64,000 nt of DNA from Allomuricauda ruestringensis DSM 13258. Lineage in GTDB: Bacteria > Bacteroidota > Bacteroidia > Flavobacteriales > Flavobacteriaceae. Positions within the stretch are counted from its first letter, which is position 1. Each line of letters opens with the position of its first letter. Position numbers and translations under genes: made by a program. Positions 44,548 through 53,760 of the stretch are shown here, one piece after another. The stretch lies in assembly GCF_000224085.1 (NCBI RefSeq), contig NC_015945.1:620001-684000 (forward strand), in the 5' to 3' direction. The notes under the pieces were generated by a model. The model searched no databases, was not told the origin of the DNA, and saw nothing but the letters and a program-made list of their open reading frames with translations.

Positions 44548-45467
44548 ACTTCACTTTTTAGGTTTTTATATTCCGGGAGTACTGGTCTGTTTTTCATGGC
44601 ATCGTCGATAACCTTGATCACTCTTTCCCTTTCTTTTCCTTGCAAGGGCAATCTTGGTGCCCTGACATGTTCGGTCCCTATTCCGGTAGCCACTTCGGCC
44701 AATTTGATGTTCTGCACCAATTGCGGGCTTATGTCCAACTCCAACAAAGGCATGAACCATCGGTATATTTCCAGGGCTTTGTTGATTTTGCCAGCTTTTA
44801 CCAATTCGTAGATGGCAACGGTCTCTGCCGGATATGCACAGACCAGCCCGGCCACCCATCCGTCCGCTCCTATCACCAAACTTTCCAAGCCCAGTGTATC
44901 CACTCCCGTAAAGACCTTTAAGCGGTCACCGAAGCGGTTCTTCAATCGAATCACATTTGTGATGTCCCTTGTGGATTCCTTGATGGCCTGAACATTCCCA
45001 CATTCCAATAACTCCTCCATCATGTCCAAAGTTACCTCAATTTTATAATCCACCGGGTTATTATAGATCATTATGGGAAGCGATGTGCTGTTTGCTATGG
45101 CCTTGAAATACACTACTGTTTCATGATCGGTTGCCTTATAACGCATGGGAGGCAACACCATAAGTCCTTTAGCGCCCAATTTTTCTGCATTTTGTGCCAC
45201 GGCTATGGCTTCTTTGGTACTCTGCTCTGCAATATTGATAATTACAGGAACCTTATGACCTACAATTTCCAAGGCGGTCTTGATCAAGGTTTCTTTTTCC
45301 TCTTTGGCCAAAGTGCTTGCTTCACCCAGAGTGCCACCCAAAATGATTCCGTGTACTCCAGCTTCAACTTGAGCCCTAATATTTTTTTCAAACATGGCAA
45401 GGTCCAATTCGTCCTCACTTGTAAATTTCGTTGTTACAGCAGGCATAACGCCTTCCCAATGTATCAT
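44544..45467 (-). CDS. DHDPS/NAL-family lyase, probable 1-pyrroline-4-hydroxy-2-carboxylate deaminase
   Basis: 307 residues from ATG 45467; the frame opens at 45506 but the added residues are hydrophobic and atypical. TIM-barrel motifs: GIILGGTLGEASTLAKEEKE, MIYNNP with Tyr135, and the Schiff-base lysine Lys163 in VQAIKEST. In hydroxyproline operons this family member turns 1-pyrroline-4-hydroxy-2-carboxylate into 2-ketoglutarate semialdehyde plus ammonia. First gene of the four-gene operon; the AraC-type gene lies divergent 132 bp away. Dihydrodipicolinate synthase is unlikely given the context. Confidence 0.9.
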   Translation of the reverse strand: MIHWEGVMPAVTTKFTSEDELDLAMFEKNIRAQVEAGVHGIILGGTLGEASTLAKEEKETLIKTALEIVGHKVPVIINIAEQSTKEAIAVAQNAEKLGAKGLMVLPPMRYKATDHETVVYFKAIANSTSLPIMIYNNPVDYKIEVTLDMMEELLECGNVQAIKESTRDITNVIRLKNRFGDRLKVFTGVDTLGLESLVIGADGWVAGLVCAYPAETVAIYELVKAGKINKALEIYRWFMPLLELDISPQLVQNIKLAEVATGIGTEHVRAPRLPLQGKERERVIKVIDDAMKNRPVLPEYKNLKSEV

Positions 45468-45487
45468 AATGCTTAGTATTTTGATTA

Positions 45488-45570
45488 CAAAAATAAAATA
45501 CAACAAGCCAAGAATCGGTCTATTTATTAGCTCGTTGTGATACTATATTGACCCAAATTATTGACCAAGG
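45488..45570 (-). promoter_or_regulatory. Hydroxyproline operon promoter with tandem TATTGACC motifs
   Basis: On the minus strand TATTTTTG (45488-45495) fits the TAnnTTTG -7 element, about 20 bp before the first ATG. Upstream lie two direct repeats, TATTGACCCAA (45546-45556) and TATTGACCAA (45558-45567 as TTATTGACCAA) on the plus strand, about one helical turn apart. The same TATTGACCAA word occurs upstream of susC2 (51371-51380). These are candidate half-sites for the AraC-type regulator encoded at 45600. Confidence 0.5.
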
Positions 45571-45599
45571 ACGATTTTTTAATGATATTTGTATAAAAA

Positions 45600-46442
45600 A
45601 TGAAAGTTCTCCCATTCAAAATACCCAAACCCAAAGATGAAGCCTTGGTCTACCAAATAGACCGGGAACGGGTTTTTTATGACCAGCTTCATCAACATGC
45701 AGAAATTCAGATAAGTTATATTGCCAAAGGTTCCGGGTCTTTGATTGTGGGCGACTCTATTAGTGATTACAGGGAAGGGGATATCTTGGTTATTGGAGGG
45801 TATGTGCCCCATGCCTTTAAAAGTGATGTCTCCGCATCACCAAAATCGCTTATGTACACCTTGTTTTTTGACATTAATTCTTTTGGCAAGGAATTCTTTC
45901 GTATTACAGACCTTTCGTCAACTAAAGAGTTTTTTAAAAAATCGGAGCTTGGAATGCGAGTGATTTCCAATACAGAAATCATTATTGAAGAGTTCAACAA
46001 ATTAAAGACGCAGAACAAAGTGGAGCAAATTGCCACGCTTTTGATCATAATCAGCCATATAATGCAATCAGAAACTGAACCCTTGTCTTCCTTTGTATAT
46101 AGAAAGTCGTTCTCTGATGATGAAGGAAAACGGATGAACGATGTGTTCAAATATGCCATGGACAGGTTTCACGAGCCCATTAACCTTGATGAGGTGGCAG
46201 ATGTAGCCAATATGAGCAAAAATGCTTTTTGTAGGTATTTTAAGAAGCGAACGAACAAGACTTTTTTCCAATTCTTGATCGAGATACGGATAGAAAATGC
46301 CTGCAAGCTTATTTTAAACAACCCAGAACTTGCCATTTCCATGATTTCCGATCAATGTGGTTTCAACAATATTGCGAATTTTAATAGAAAATTTAAAGAA
46401 TTGAAGGGTTGTTCCCCCACACAATTTCGGTCCCAGTTTTAA
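45600..46442 (+). CDS. AraC-family regulator with cupin sensor domain
   Basis: 280 residues. N-terminal cupin about 25-100 (HQHAEIQISYIAKGSGSLIVGDSISDYREGDILVIGGYVPHAF). C-terminal double helix-turn-helix about 180-280 (INLDEVADVANMSKNAFCRYFKKRTNKTFFQFLIEIRIENACKLI and ISMISDQCGFNNIANFNRKFKELKGCSPTQFR), a textbook AraC motif. It is divergent from the hydroxyproline operon and convergent with the SusD gene, so the likely target set is both. The effector may be hydroxyproline or a pathway intermediate. It is not the L-arabinose regulator, which here is the Nudix-type gene at 27588. Confidence 0.92.
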   Translation: MKVLPFKIPKPKDEALVYQIDRERVFYDQLHQHAEIQISYIAKGSGSLIVGDSISDYREGDILVIGGYVPHAFKSDVSASPKSLMYTLFFDINSFGKEFFRITDLSSTKEFFKKSELGMRVISNTEIIIEEFNKLKTQNKVEQIATLLIIISHIMQSETEPLSSFVYRKSFSDDEGKRMNDVFKYAMDRFHEPINLDEVADVANMSKNAFCRYFKKRTNKTFFQFLIEIRIENACKLILNNPELAISMISDQCGFNNIANFNRKFKELKGCSPTQFRSQF

Positions 46443-46516
46443 TTTGTCCCTTATCCCATAAGGAAAAAGAGCGTGGATTTCTTTCTTCATGAAATTTACA
46501 CAACCCATTAAAATAT

Positions 46517-46545
46517 AAAAGCGGATGGTGACCCATCCGCTTTTT
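46517..46545. terminator. Bidirectional terminator between the AraC-type gene and susD2
   Basis: AAAAGCGGATGG-TGAC-CCATCCGCTTTTT: a perfect stem of 8 GC-rich bases (GCGGATGG/CCATCCGC) extended by A/T pairs, with T-runs on both strands. It lies between the two convergent stop codons (46442 and 46606). Confidence 0.9.
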
Positions 46546-46605
46546 CACTAAACTACAAACTCAAATAATCACTAAATAAGAATATGTTTGAATCGTATTT
46601 TTAAT

Positions 46606-48204
46606 TTAATATCCAGGATTCTGGCTTAGATTGGTATTGGTATTCAATTCTTCCAAACCTATTGGAAACAATGTTGTATGTTCTCCTTGCGGTGTGTGGT
46701 TATACCAGTTTTTTGTCTGGTACACACCAAATCGGATCATATCGGATCTTCTTCTTGCCTCTGCGGCAAATTCCCAACCCAATTCATCCAAAAAACGACC
46801 GTAGGGCACCGCTGATTGATCTCCTGGATCATCAATGGTTCCATCTTCGGCCAAAGTACCGTACTCTACTGTGGTGTCACCTTCCAATTCAGCTCCGGTA
46901 ACTGTTGCTTGGGCAGGGTCCTCAAAGGAACGCATACGTACTTCGGTCACAATGGCTGCTGCTTCATCGCTCTTATTGGTTCTAAGGAGAGCTTCGGCCT
47001 TCATCATGAGTACATCGGTATATCGTAAGAAAGGAAAATCTACACTGAGTCCTCCTGTTGCTCCTGATTCTATCTCATATTTTCCACATCGGAAACCATC
47101 GGTAAAATCACAATCATAAATACTTGGCATTTCTTTTCTCAAGGTCATTACCACACTACCATCCGACGCGTTCAATTGGTCCCCCATCAACCAAGTATCT
47201 TCCAAACGGTTGTCGTTTGGATTATAACTATCTATAAATTGTGGGTTACAGCTAGATCCTCCCCATGGTTGGGCCTGCATATCAAAAACCAGTCGGTGAT
47301 CGGGCAAAAGCATTTTCATGTGTGCGTTCCATTGTCCTGCAAAAATTTGATCGTAGGGTATGGCAAACACCATTTCTGGATTAGTTTCATTTTCTGTTTT
47401 GAAAATGTCTGAATAACTAGGTGACAATTCAAATGCAGTGCTGTTGATGATTTCGTTACAAGCTTCTATAACCTTGCTCCATTGCGGGGTTCCGGTGTAC
47501 ACCTCAGCATTGAGATATACCCTTGCCAATACGTGATAAGCTGCCCACTTGGTCATACGACCATAGGTAGATTGATCAACGGTTTCTGTTAAACTGGGTA
47601 TAACCTCGGTCAATTCAGATACTATAAAGTTATATACCTCGGCACGTTCGCTCTGTACCGGAAGTTCATCGCTATAGCTTGCAATAATTGGTACATTTCC
47701 GTGGGTGTCCACCAACATGGAATAGTATAGGGCCCTCAACGCCCTCATTTCGGCAACGATGGATGCTGCTTGCTCCTCACTAACGGGAAGTTCTCCCGAT
47801 TCTATCTGAAGTATTACCCTATTGGCACTATTGATTCCATTAAAACAGGTAATCCATGTGTTTCTTGGCTGCCATTGGGTCTCTGTCCATTCATGGAAAT
47901 GCATTCTTTTGTAGGTACCTCCATCATCCCATCCGTTGGGTCTTGTTGGGGTTACAAACATATCACCAGGCTCTTCCTGTAGATCAAAGTATCCCTGCCA
48001 CCCCATTACAAAACGCATGGGTGTGTAGGCCGAGGCCATTACCGAAATTATATCCGACTCGGATGGCGTGAACGAAGACTCGGTTACTTCCGAGTACACT
48101 TCCTCTTCCAAATCGGTACATCCTATCGGCAGCAGTACTAGGCCGACAAGGAGTGTCAATAATTTTACTTTAAGTGAAATCACTTTGTTCGTTATATTTT
48201 TCAT
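46606..48204 (-). CDS. SusD/RagB-family outer-membrane lipoprotein
   Basis: 532 residues; lipobox PIGC near Cys29. RagB-type features: ESSFTPSESDIISVMASAYTPMR, ITCFNGINSANRVI, EMRALRALYYSMLVDTHGNVPII, and C-terminal FLDELGWEFAAEARRRSDMIRFGVYQTKNW with LFPIGLEELNTNTNLSQNPGY. It is partnered with the SusC gene 12 bp upstream. The pair adjoins the AraC-type regulator and hydroxyproline operon. The susC upstream region shares TATTGACCAA with that operon, suggesting import of hydroxyproline-containing peptides or glycopeptides. The sequence alone does not prove the ligand. Confidence 0.93.
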   Translation of the reverse strand: MKNITNKVISLKVKLLTLLVGLVLLPIGCTDLEEEVYSEVTESSFTPSESDIISVMASAYTPMRFVMGWQGYFDLQEEPGDMFVTPTRPNGWDDGGTYKRMHFHEWTETQWQPRNTWITCFNGINSANRVILQIESGELPVSEEQAASIVAEMRALRALYYSMLVDTHGNVPIIASYSDELPVQSERAEVYNFIVSELTEVIPSLTETVDQSTYGRMTKWAAYHVLARVYLNAEVYTGTPQWSKVIEACNEIINSTAFELSPSYSDIFKTENETNPEMVFAIPYDQIFAGQWNAHMKMLLPDHRLVFDMQAQPWGGSSCNPQFIDSYNPNDNRLEDTWLMGDQLNASDGSVVMTLRKEMPSIYDCDFTDGFRCGKYEIESGATGGLSVDFPFLRYTDVLMMKAEALLRTNKSDEAAAIVTEVRMRSFEDPAQATVTGAELEGDTTVEYGTLAEDGTIDDPGDQSAVPYGRFLDELGWEFAAEARRRSDMIRFGVYQTKNWYNHTPQGEHTTLFPIGLEELNTNTNLSQNPGY

Positions 48205-48216
48205 AATCTTATTTTT

Positions 48217-51213
48217 TTAGAATGTGAAGTTGATACCCAATGTAAATGTCCTTGTTGAAGGGTATTTATCCCTCTCGTCATTACCAGGGGACAATCCATT
48301 TCTGTTCACTTCAGGGTCTATCCCCTTATACCCTGTTATAGTAGCTAGGTTTAGACCTGATGCATAAATGCGGAAGCTCTGGGCAAACTTAATGGCATCT
48401 TTTGGCAAGGTGTAGCCCAAGGTAACGTTGTCTATCTTCAAGAAATCCCCATCTTCCACATAATAACTCACAAATCGCTGCACATCTTGCAATACGGCTT
48501 TGCCGTACACCATATCGTAAGCAGAATCCAAGGTATTGTAGCTTATTGTTGGGTTTTCATAGAACATCCGAGAGAAATTCAATATCTGATAGTCCAACGC
48601 GCCTCTTAAGTTGACCATCAAATCCCAGTTCTTGTACCTTACCGTATTGTTCCAACTGTAATATGCCTTTGGCAGTCCGTTACCCAATACTTGTCTGTCA
48701 TCGTTTGTGGCTTCGGTGGCTGGAACCAAAGATCCATCCGGTCTTTCTATGACCCAAATACCGTCATCGGTAATGTCAACACTTTTTAGACCATAGAAAT
48801 TACCAATTGGCTGTCCTTCTTGCACACGGTGCGTACTAATTTGAATAGGTTCACCGGTGTAGCCTTCATCAAAGAAATCATTGGTCAACTGGAATTCATC
48901 ATTGGAAAGTGACATAATTTCGTTGGTGTTTGTAGAATATGTCAAGTTAGCGGTCCACTCAAAATTATCTGTTTGGAACGGAGTTACATTCAACAAAAAT
49001 TCTACACCGGTATTCTTGATTTGTGCAACGTTGGCGGCAATGGTACCGAAAAAGTATGGAGGTGTTGGCACACTATAATTGAACAAAGCATCCTTTGTAG
49101 TTCTGTTATAATAATCAACAGATCCATTGATTCGTCCATCAAGAACACCAAAATCCAATCCCAGGTTAAACTCTTCCTTTTTCTCCCAACGTAAATTTGT
49201 ATTGGCATTACGTGAAGGTATCAGTTGCCTTACCCATTGTCCGTTATTCAAGAAATAATCTCCGTAGGTAAGTCCGCTCAATGATTGATAATTGGAACCT
49301 GCATTGATTCCGGTAACCCCAAAACCAGTCCTTAACTTTAGGTTGGAAAGCCAATCCCAGTTTTCTGCAAAGGATTCTTGGTTTACACGCCATCCCACTG
49401 AAACACCTGGAAAATTACCCCATTTATAATCCTCACCAAATCGAGAGGAACCTTCACGGCGCAAACTTGCCATTAACAAATAGCGATCATCATAATTATA
49501 AGTGACCCTAGAGAAGAACGCAATCAATTTATCAGAATTCTTGTAGCTGCCCATTCCGGCCTCACCCAATTGAAGTCCTTGTCCGCTACCAAGGTTGTTA
49601 TAAGTAAAGCCATCTGTTGGAAAACGGCGGTTTGTGGCCCAAAAGCCTTCGTTGGTATTATCTTCATAGTTGTAACCTACCAAACCTGTTACTTTGTGTT
49701 TTCCGAAACTATTGTCGTAATCCACGGTAAACTGGCCATAATTGCCTACATAATCATCCGTTCCCCTAGAAGCAAATCCCTCTTGTCCGTTTTTTGTGGT
49801 AGAAACATGATCCTTGGTTTGGTAAAACCCTCTAATATTTGAATTTCCTTTACGGGTATATAATCCCTTAACGGTAACATGATCTCCAAAATCATAACTC
49901 AAGGAAAAGTCGAATCTGGTGTTTCTATACCTGTTTTGGCCTATGGTTTCTTCAATATAGGCAACAGGGTTATCGTAGAAATATACATCCCTTTCGTACC
50001 AGCTTCCATCTTCATTGTATACTGGCTCAGTAGGATTCCTAATAATAGCCTGTCTGTATATGTATGGATTAAAGCTAACCCCATCACCCAAAGCATTATA
50101 TGTTTGTTCGCTTAAAATCACCCCAACATTGGCCTTTAAACGATTATCGAACATCGCGTGGTTTACACTTACTCTGGCTGTGTGTTTTTTATTGTCCGAT
50201 TTCTGAAAAATACCTTCTATATCTCGATAGTTCAATGAAGCTGTCATATTGGAAGTTGAGTTCCCTCCCCTGAAAATAAGGTTGTGTACTTGGCTAAAGG
50301 CATCTCTGGTAATTTGATCTACCCAATCTGTATTTGCGCCAAAATCCTGTAGGTTGGCCCCATTAAAGGTGTATCCCTCTTCAAATTTCTGTCTTAGTTC
50401 TCCTGCATCCAAAAAGTTCATTCGGTTGGCTATGGTAGAAAGTGAAGCATACCCATTGTATTCAATGGTTGATTTCATATCATTTGTTCCTTTCTTTGTT
50501 GTGATGATGATCACACCATTGGTGCCCCGGGTACCATATATTGCCGTAGCGGAACCGTCCTTAAGCACATCAATGGATTCGATATCCTCGGGTGCCACGG
50601 TATTTAAACTCCCAGGAACCCCATCGACCAAAACCAAGGGGTTGGTTCCACCCAAAATTGAAGATGTACCCCTTAAATTAATCTGTGTGCCTTCGGTCGG
50701 GTCGCCCGAGGGGGCCGATACCGACAGACCTGCAACTTTACCCTGAATAAGCTGTGCGGCATCCTTTACGTTACCCTGCACAAAATCCTCCGATTTTACC
50801 GTTGCCACCGAACTGGTTACATCGGCACGTTTTTGGGTACCGTAACCTATTACCACTACTTCGGAAAGCTGCTGGAGGTCTTCCTTCAGTACCACATTTA
50901 TAGTAGATTTTCCTTGTACCGGTATTTCCTGGCTTAAAAAACCTAAATAGGAAAACACCAATACCGCATCGGATTGCGAGGTGGTAATTTCATAATTTCC
51001 ATCAAAATCGCTGGCAGTACCATTGGTGGTATTCTTTTCCAATACCGATACACCTGCAATAGGTATCCCCTGCTCATCTGTGATGCTACCCGTAACCGTC
51101 TGTTGGGAAAACCCAGCTTGCGCCATGAAAACGCAGAGCAAGGACAAAACAATTTGTTTTTTTAAACGATTGGTTCCCAGACATTCTTTAAATAAAAAGC
51201 TAGCCAATTTCAT
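48217..51213 (-). CDS. SusC/RagA-family TonB-dependent outer-membrane transporter
   Basis: 998 residues. A long N-terminus (KLASFLFKECLGTNRLKKQ) precedes the signal helix ending AGFSQQ, a form often seen in flavobacterial SusC proteins. Carboxypeptidase-regulatory-like domain about 40-115 (GSITDEQGIPIAGVSVLEKN). TonB-box-like LSEVVVIGYGTQ; plug with NPLVLVDGVPGSL and SIDVLKDGSATAIYGTRGTNGVIIITTKKG; barrel ending FTLGINFTF. First gene of the two-gene susCD operon, with a long 5' region. Different in sequence from the first SusC (1095 residues) so probably a different ligand. Confidence 0.95.
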   Translation of the reverse strand: MKLASFLFKECLGTNRLKKQIVLSLLCVFMAQAGFSQQTVTGSITDEQGIPIAGVSVLEKNTTNGTASDFDGNYEITTSQSDAVLVFSYLGFLSQEIPVQGKSTINVVLKEDLQQLSEVVVIGYGTQKRADVTSSVATVKSEDFVQGNVKDAAQLIQGKVAGLSVSAPSGDPTEGTQINLRGTSSILGGTNPLVLVDGVPGSLNTVAPEDIESIDVLKDGSATAIYGTRGTNGVIIITTKKGTNDMKSTIEYNGYASLSTIANRMNFLDAGELRQKFEEGYTFNGANLQDFGANTDWVDQITRDAFSQVHNLIFRGGNSTSNMTASLNYRDIEGIFQKSDNKKHTARVSVNHAMFDNRLKANVGVILSEQTYNALGDGVSFNPYIYRQAIIRNPTEPVYNEDGSWYERDVYFYDNPVAYIEETIGQNRYRNTRFDFSLSYDFGDHVTVKGLYTRKGNSNIRGFYQTKDHVSTTKNGQEGFASRGTDDYVGNYGQFTVDYDNSFGKHKVTGLVGYNYEDNTNEGFWATNRRFPTDGFTYNNLGSGQGLQLGEAGMGSYKNSDKLIAFFSRVTYNYDDRYLLMASLRREGSSRFGEDYKWGNFPGVSVGWRVNQESFAENWDWLSNLKLRTGFGVTGINAGSNYQSLSGLTYGDYFLNNGQWVRQLIPSRNANTNLRWEKKEEFNLGLDFGVLDGRINGSVDYYNRTTKDALFNYSVPTPPYFFGTIAANVAQIKNTGVEFLLNVTPFQTDNFEWTANLTYSTNTNEIMSLSNDEFQLTNDFFDEGYTGEPIQISTHRVQEGQPIGNFYGLKSVDITDDGIWVIERPDGSLVPATEATNDDRQVLGNGLPKAYYSWNNTVRYKNWDLMVNLRGALDYQILNFSRMFYENPTISYNTLDSAYDMVYGKAVLQDVQRFVSYYVEDGDFLKIDNVTLGYTLPKDAIKFAQSFRIYASGLNLATITGYKGIDPEVNRNGLSPGNDERDKYPSTRTFTLGINFTF

Positions 51214-51600
51214 AATACATTTTAATTTGTTTAGTTAATTCTCCAAGTAAAAAACCATTGCTCAACATCGTTAATGTTTTATTAAAGATTAATAAGCGTT
51301 AATTTCACACTTGTAAATGTAAACTTATGTATTAGAAGATTTCTGGAAATATTATCCGGTTTTGATATTATATTGACCAATCAAGGCTATTTTACTTGTC
51401 ATAATCGACTTAATCCTATCAATACACCTATATTAAGTATAATTTACACACTTGTTTCTAAGGGATTGTTATTATTAAAAATTGGAAAGACACCCTTTTT
51501 ACCTTCCATATAATCCTATCCTAAAAAAGAAACACATCATTCCCCCAACTCAAATTAAGTGCAGATAAAACCCTAACTTTAAAAGCCAATTTTTTAGACT
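51214..51600. promoter_or_regulatory. Upstream region of susC2 and of the exonuclease gene
   Basis: 387 bp, AT-rich, no gene. TATTGACCAA at 51371-51380 (plus strand) repeats the tandem motif of the hydroxyproline promoter in the same orientation relative to the regulated gene. TAAGTTTA near 51320 (minus strand) is one mismatch from a -7 element. Nothing else is evident before the TTG start at 51601. Confidence 0.4.
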
Positions 51601-52971
51601 TTGTACACCATAATTGACATAGAAACCACAGGTAACGGAATCAAGGGAAATAAGATTACCGAAATCTCTATTTTTAAATATGATGGTAACCAAGTCGTGG
51701 ATGAATTCACTTCACTGGTAAACCCTCAATGTCCCATTCCCTATTTTATAACCGGACTTACAGGAATTGACGACCAAATGGTGCAAAATGCACCTACCTT
51801 CCCTGAAATTGCAGATACCGTACAATTCATTACGGAGGGTTGTATTTTTGTGGCCCACTCTGTTAATTTTGATTATGGTGTGATCAAAGAGGAGTTTCGA
51901 CAAATTGGTGTTGATTTTACTCGTAAAAAGCTCTGTACGGTACGTTTATCCCGTAAGTTGATTCCCGGTCTACGTTCTTACAGTCTGGGAAAGCTGTGTT
52001 CTGCGGTTCAAATTCCCTTGGTGGATCGCCACCGTGCTCGGGGAGATGCGCATGCCACAGTGCTTTTGTTTGAAAAGCTTTTGAAAAAACCTGAATCGGA
52101 AGTGGTTTTTAAAAAGTTTTTGAATGCCCGAAGTCAAGAGGCCACCCTTCCGCCCCATCTGCCCAAATCTGTTTTTGAGAATATTCCCCAAAAACCCGGT
52201 ATCTATTATTTTATGAACCAAAAAGGGGAAATTATATATGTGGGAAAGGCCATCAACTTAAAAAAAAGGGTGTTGGGCCATTTTTACGACAAGAGCCGCA
52301 AAGAAATCCAAATGTGCAGCGAAACGGCCAATATTGACTTTAAGTTGGCAGGCAGCGAATTAGTGGCCCTATTGATGGAATCCGCAGAAATAAAAAGATT
52401 GTTCCCACCATACAACCGTGCGCAAAAAAGAACTGGAAGGCAATACGCCATTTTCGCCTACGAAGACCGAAATGGAATTATGCACCTTGCCTACAATACC
52501 ATTAAAGGGGTTCCCAACCCGTTAAAAGTGATTCATAACCCAACAGAGTGCCGAACATATTTGGAAGAAGTCTGCAAAAGCTTTTCGCTCTGCCCAAGAT
52601 ATTGCCATTTACAACAGACCAACGCGGCTTGTTCCCATCATGAGATAAATACCTGCGAAGGTATTTGTAGGGGCGATGAAAATCCTGAAGATTACAACCA
52701 AAAGGTTGAAGAAGCGATTGCGACCATGAAGCTATTGACTTCGGAGGTTCGAATCATCAAGGAAAAAGGCAGGGATGAAAACGAAAGTGCCGTGGTTTTG
52801 ATTGCGGACGGTATCTACAAAGGTTTTGGCTTTATTGATACTGATATTCAAATTTCCAACCTAGAAGATGTAGAGGCCTTTATAACTCCACAAAAACATA
52901 CCGTGGAAACCGAAAGTATTCTCACCCAATACTTTTTAAAACAGGACAAAAGCCAAGTATTGGCACCATAA
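51601..52971 (+). CDS. DnaQ-type 3'-5' exonuclease fused to UvrC-like GIY-YIG nuclease
   Basis: 456 residues with a TTG start at 51601; an in-frame TAG three codons upstream leaves no ATG, and the protein then begins right at YTIIDIETTG as homologues do. Exonuclease domain about 1-170: DIETTG (Asp6, Glu8), FVAHSVNFDYGVI and HRARGDAHAT. GIY-YIG domain about 195-275: KPGIYYFMNQKGEIIYVGKAINLKKRV, and ELVALLMESAEIKRLFPPYN. A C-terminal region of about 180 residues has conserved cysteines (CPRYCHL, CSHHEINTCEGIC). This fusion resembles Cho/epsilon-like proteins thought to act in DNA repair. Single gene. Confidence 0.92.
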   Translation: MYTIIDIETTGNGIKGNKITEISIFKYDGNQVVDEFTSLVNPQCPIPYFITGLTGIDDQMVQNAPTFPEIADTVQFITEGCIFVAHSVNFDYGVIKEEFRQIGVDFTRKKLCTVRLSRKLIPGLRSYSLGKLCSAVQIPLVDRHRARGDAHATVLLFEKLLKKPESEVVFKKFLNARSQEATLPPHLPKSVFENIPQKPGIYYFMNQKGEIIYVGKAINLKKRVLGHFYDKSRKEIQMCSETANIDFKLAGSELVALLMESAEIKRLFPPYNRAQKRTGRQYAIFAYEDRNGIMHLAYNTIKGVPNPLKVIHNPTECRTYLEEVCKSFSLCPRYCHLQQTNAACSHHEINTCEGICRGDENPEDYNQKVEEAIATMKLLTSEVRIIKEKGRDENESAVVLIADGIYKGFGFIDTDIQISNLEDVEAFITPQKHTVETESILTQYFLKQDKSQVLAP

Positions 52972-52983
52972 ATTAAGGGAAAG

Positions 52984-53760
52984 CTAAGCTTCTGGTTTCA
53001 GAGTAACTTTAAATTCGGCCGTCTCCTCCAACTTTTGAAATCCTTTATGCAATTGAGTTTGATTTACGGCATAGGGATAAAATGATATGGGTTCAATGCA
53101 GACCATATTCCGCACCTCTGTCCAGCACATAAAATTCCCAAAACCTTCGGTTTCAATAGTGATTTGTTTCTCATCCTTTAGTGTTATGGAAGTGCAATCT
53201 GCCACTTGAAGCGCCCGACTCCCAACTTCCAAAACCTCATCCAATGTAATCTCTTTGTCCTCGGCCACAATCATTGGCGATTTTGAATACAGTTTAAAAG
53301 CAGGATGATACCCTAACATAAAAGGCATCCCTTCTTCTCCTGAAACTTTAAAATGAACTTCCAGCCCATCATCGGTCAACAAAAAGGATTTCTCAAACCT
53401 AAAATCGTAAGGCCATGATAAAACCGCTTCGGTAGATTTTTCTGGAAATTTTGAATTGGAAACTTCAGTTCCCGAGCGGTATTGCTTTACAAAAACGGCA
53501 GAAGTATCGGTTTGGTGCTCCAACTCGTATTCCATTTGGCGCAAAAGTCCGTGTTGGTCTTGAATTGCTTCCCCTTTTGGTGTCTTTACACGAAAATCAG
53601 ACTCGTTTACTGGGCCGATTATAGGGAACATTTCTGTATCGGCACTGTCCCACCCTGGGCTTCCTTTTTGGTGAATAAATTCGTGTCCGTTTACTTCATA
53701 ACCCACAAGTTCCCCCGCATCAATCTTTACTACGGAAGTATTTGTTTTTAGTGTTACCAT
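52984..53760 (-). CDS. Aldose 1-epimerase-like protein, cytoplasmic
   Basis: 258 residues without signal peptide. Mutarotase-fold pattern: AGELVGYEVNGHEFIHQKG, DTEMFPIIGPVNESDF, IQDQHGLLRQMEYEL (His in QHGLLR), FMLGYHPAFKLY (His), and MVCIEPISFYPYAVNQ with the C-terminal Glu. The order is that of YeaD/LacX-type aldose 1-epimerase homologues, whose physiological substrate is often unknown. Its ATG overlaps the stop of the upstream M20 peptidase by one base (TAATG), so coupling is likely though the functions look unrelated. Confidence 0.85.
   Translation of the reverse strand: MVTLKTNTSVVKIDAGELVGYEVNGHEFIHQKGSPGWDSADTEMFPIIGPVNESDFRVKTPKGEAIQDQHGLLRQMEYELEHQTDTSAVFVKQYRSGTEVSNSKFPEKSTEAVLSWPYDFRFEKSFLLTDDGLEVHFKVSGEEGMPFMLGYHPAFKLYSKSPMIVAEDKEITLDEVLEVGSRALQVADCTSITLKDEKQITIETEGFGNFMCWTEVRNMVCIEPISFYPYAVNQTQLHKGFQKLEETAEFKVTLKPEA

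Noticed and set aside
45600-46442. AraC-type gene as the L-arabinose regulator
   Set aside because: It is divergent from the hydroxyproline operon and far from araBDA, while a Nudix-type AraR gene borders the arabinose genes.
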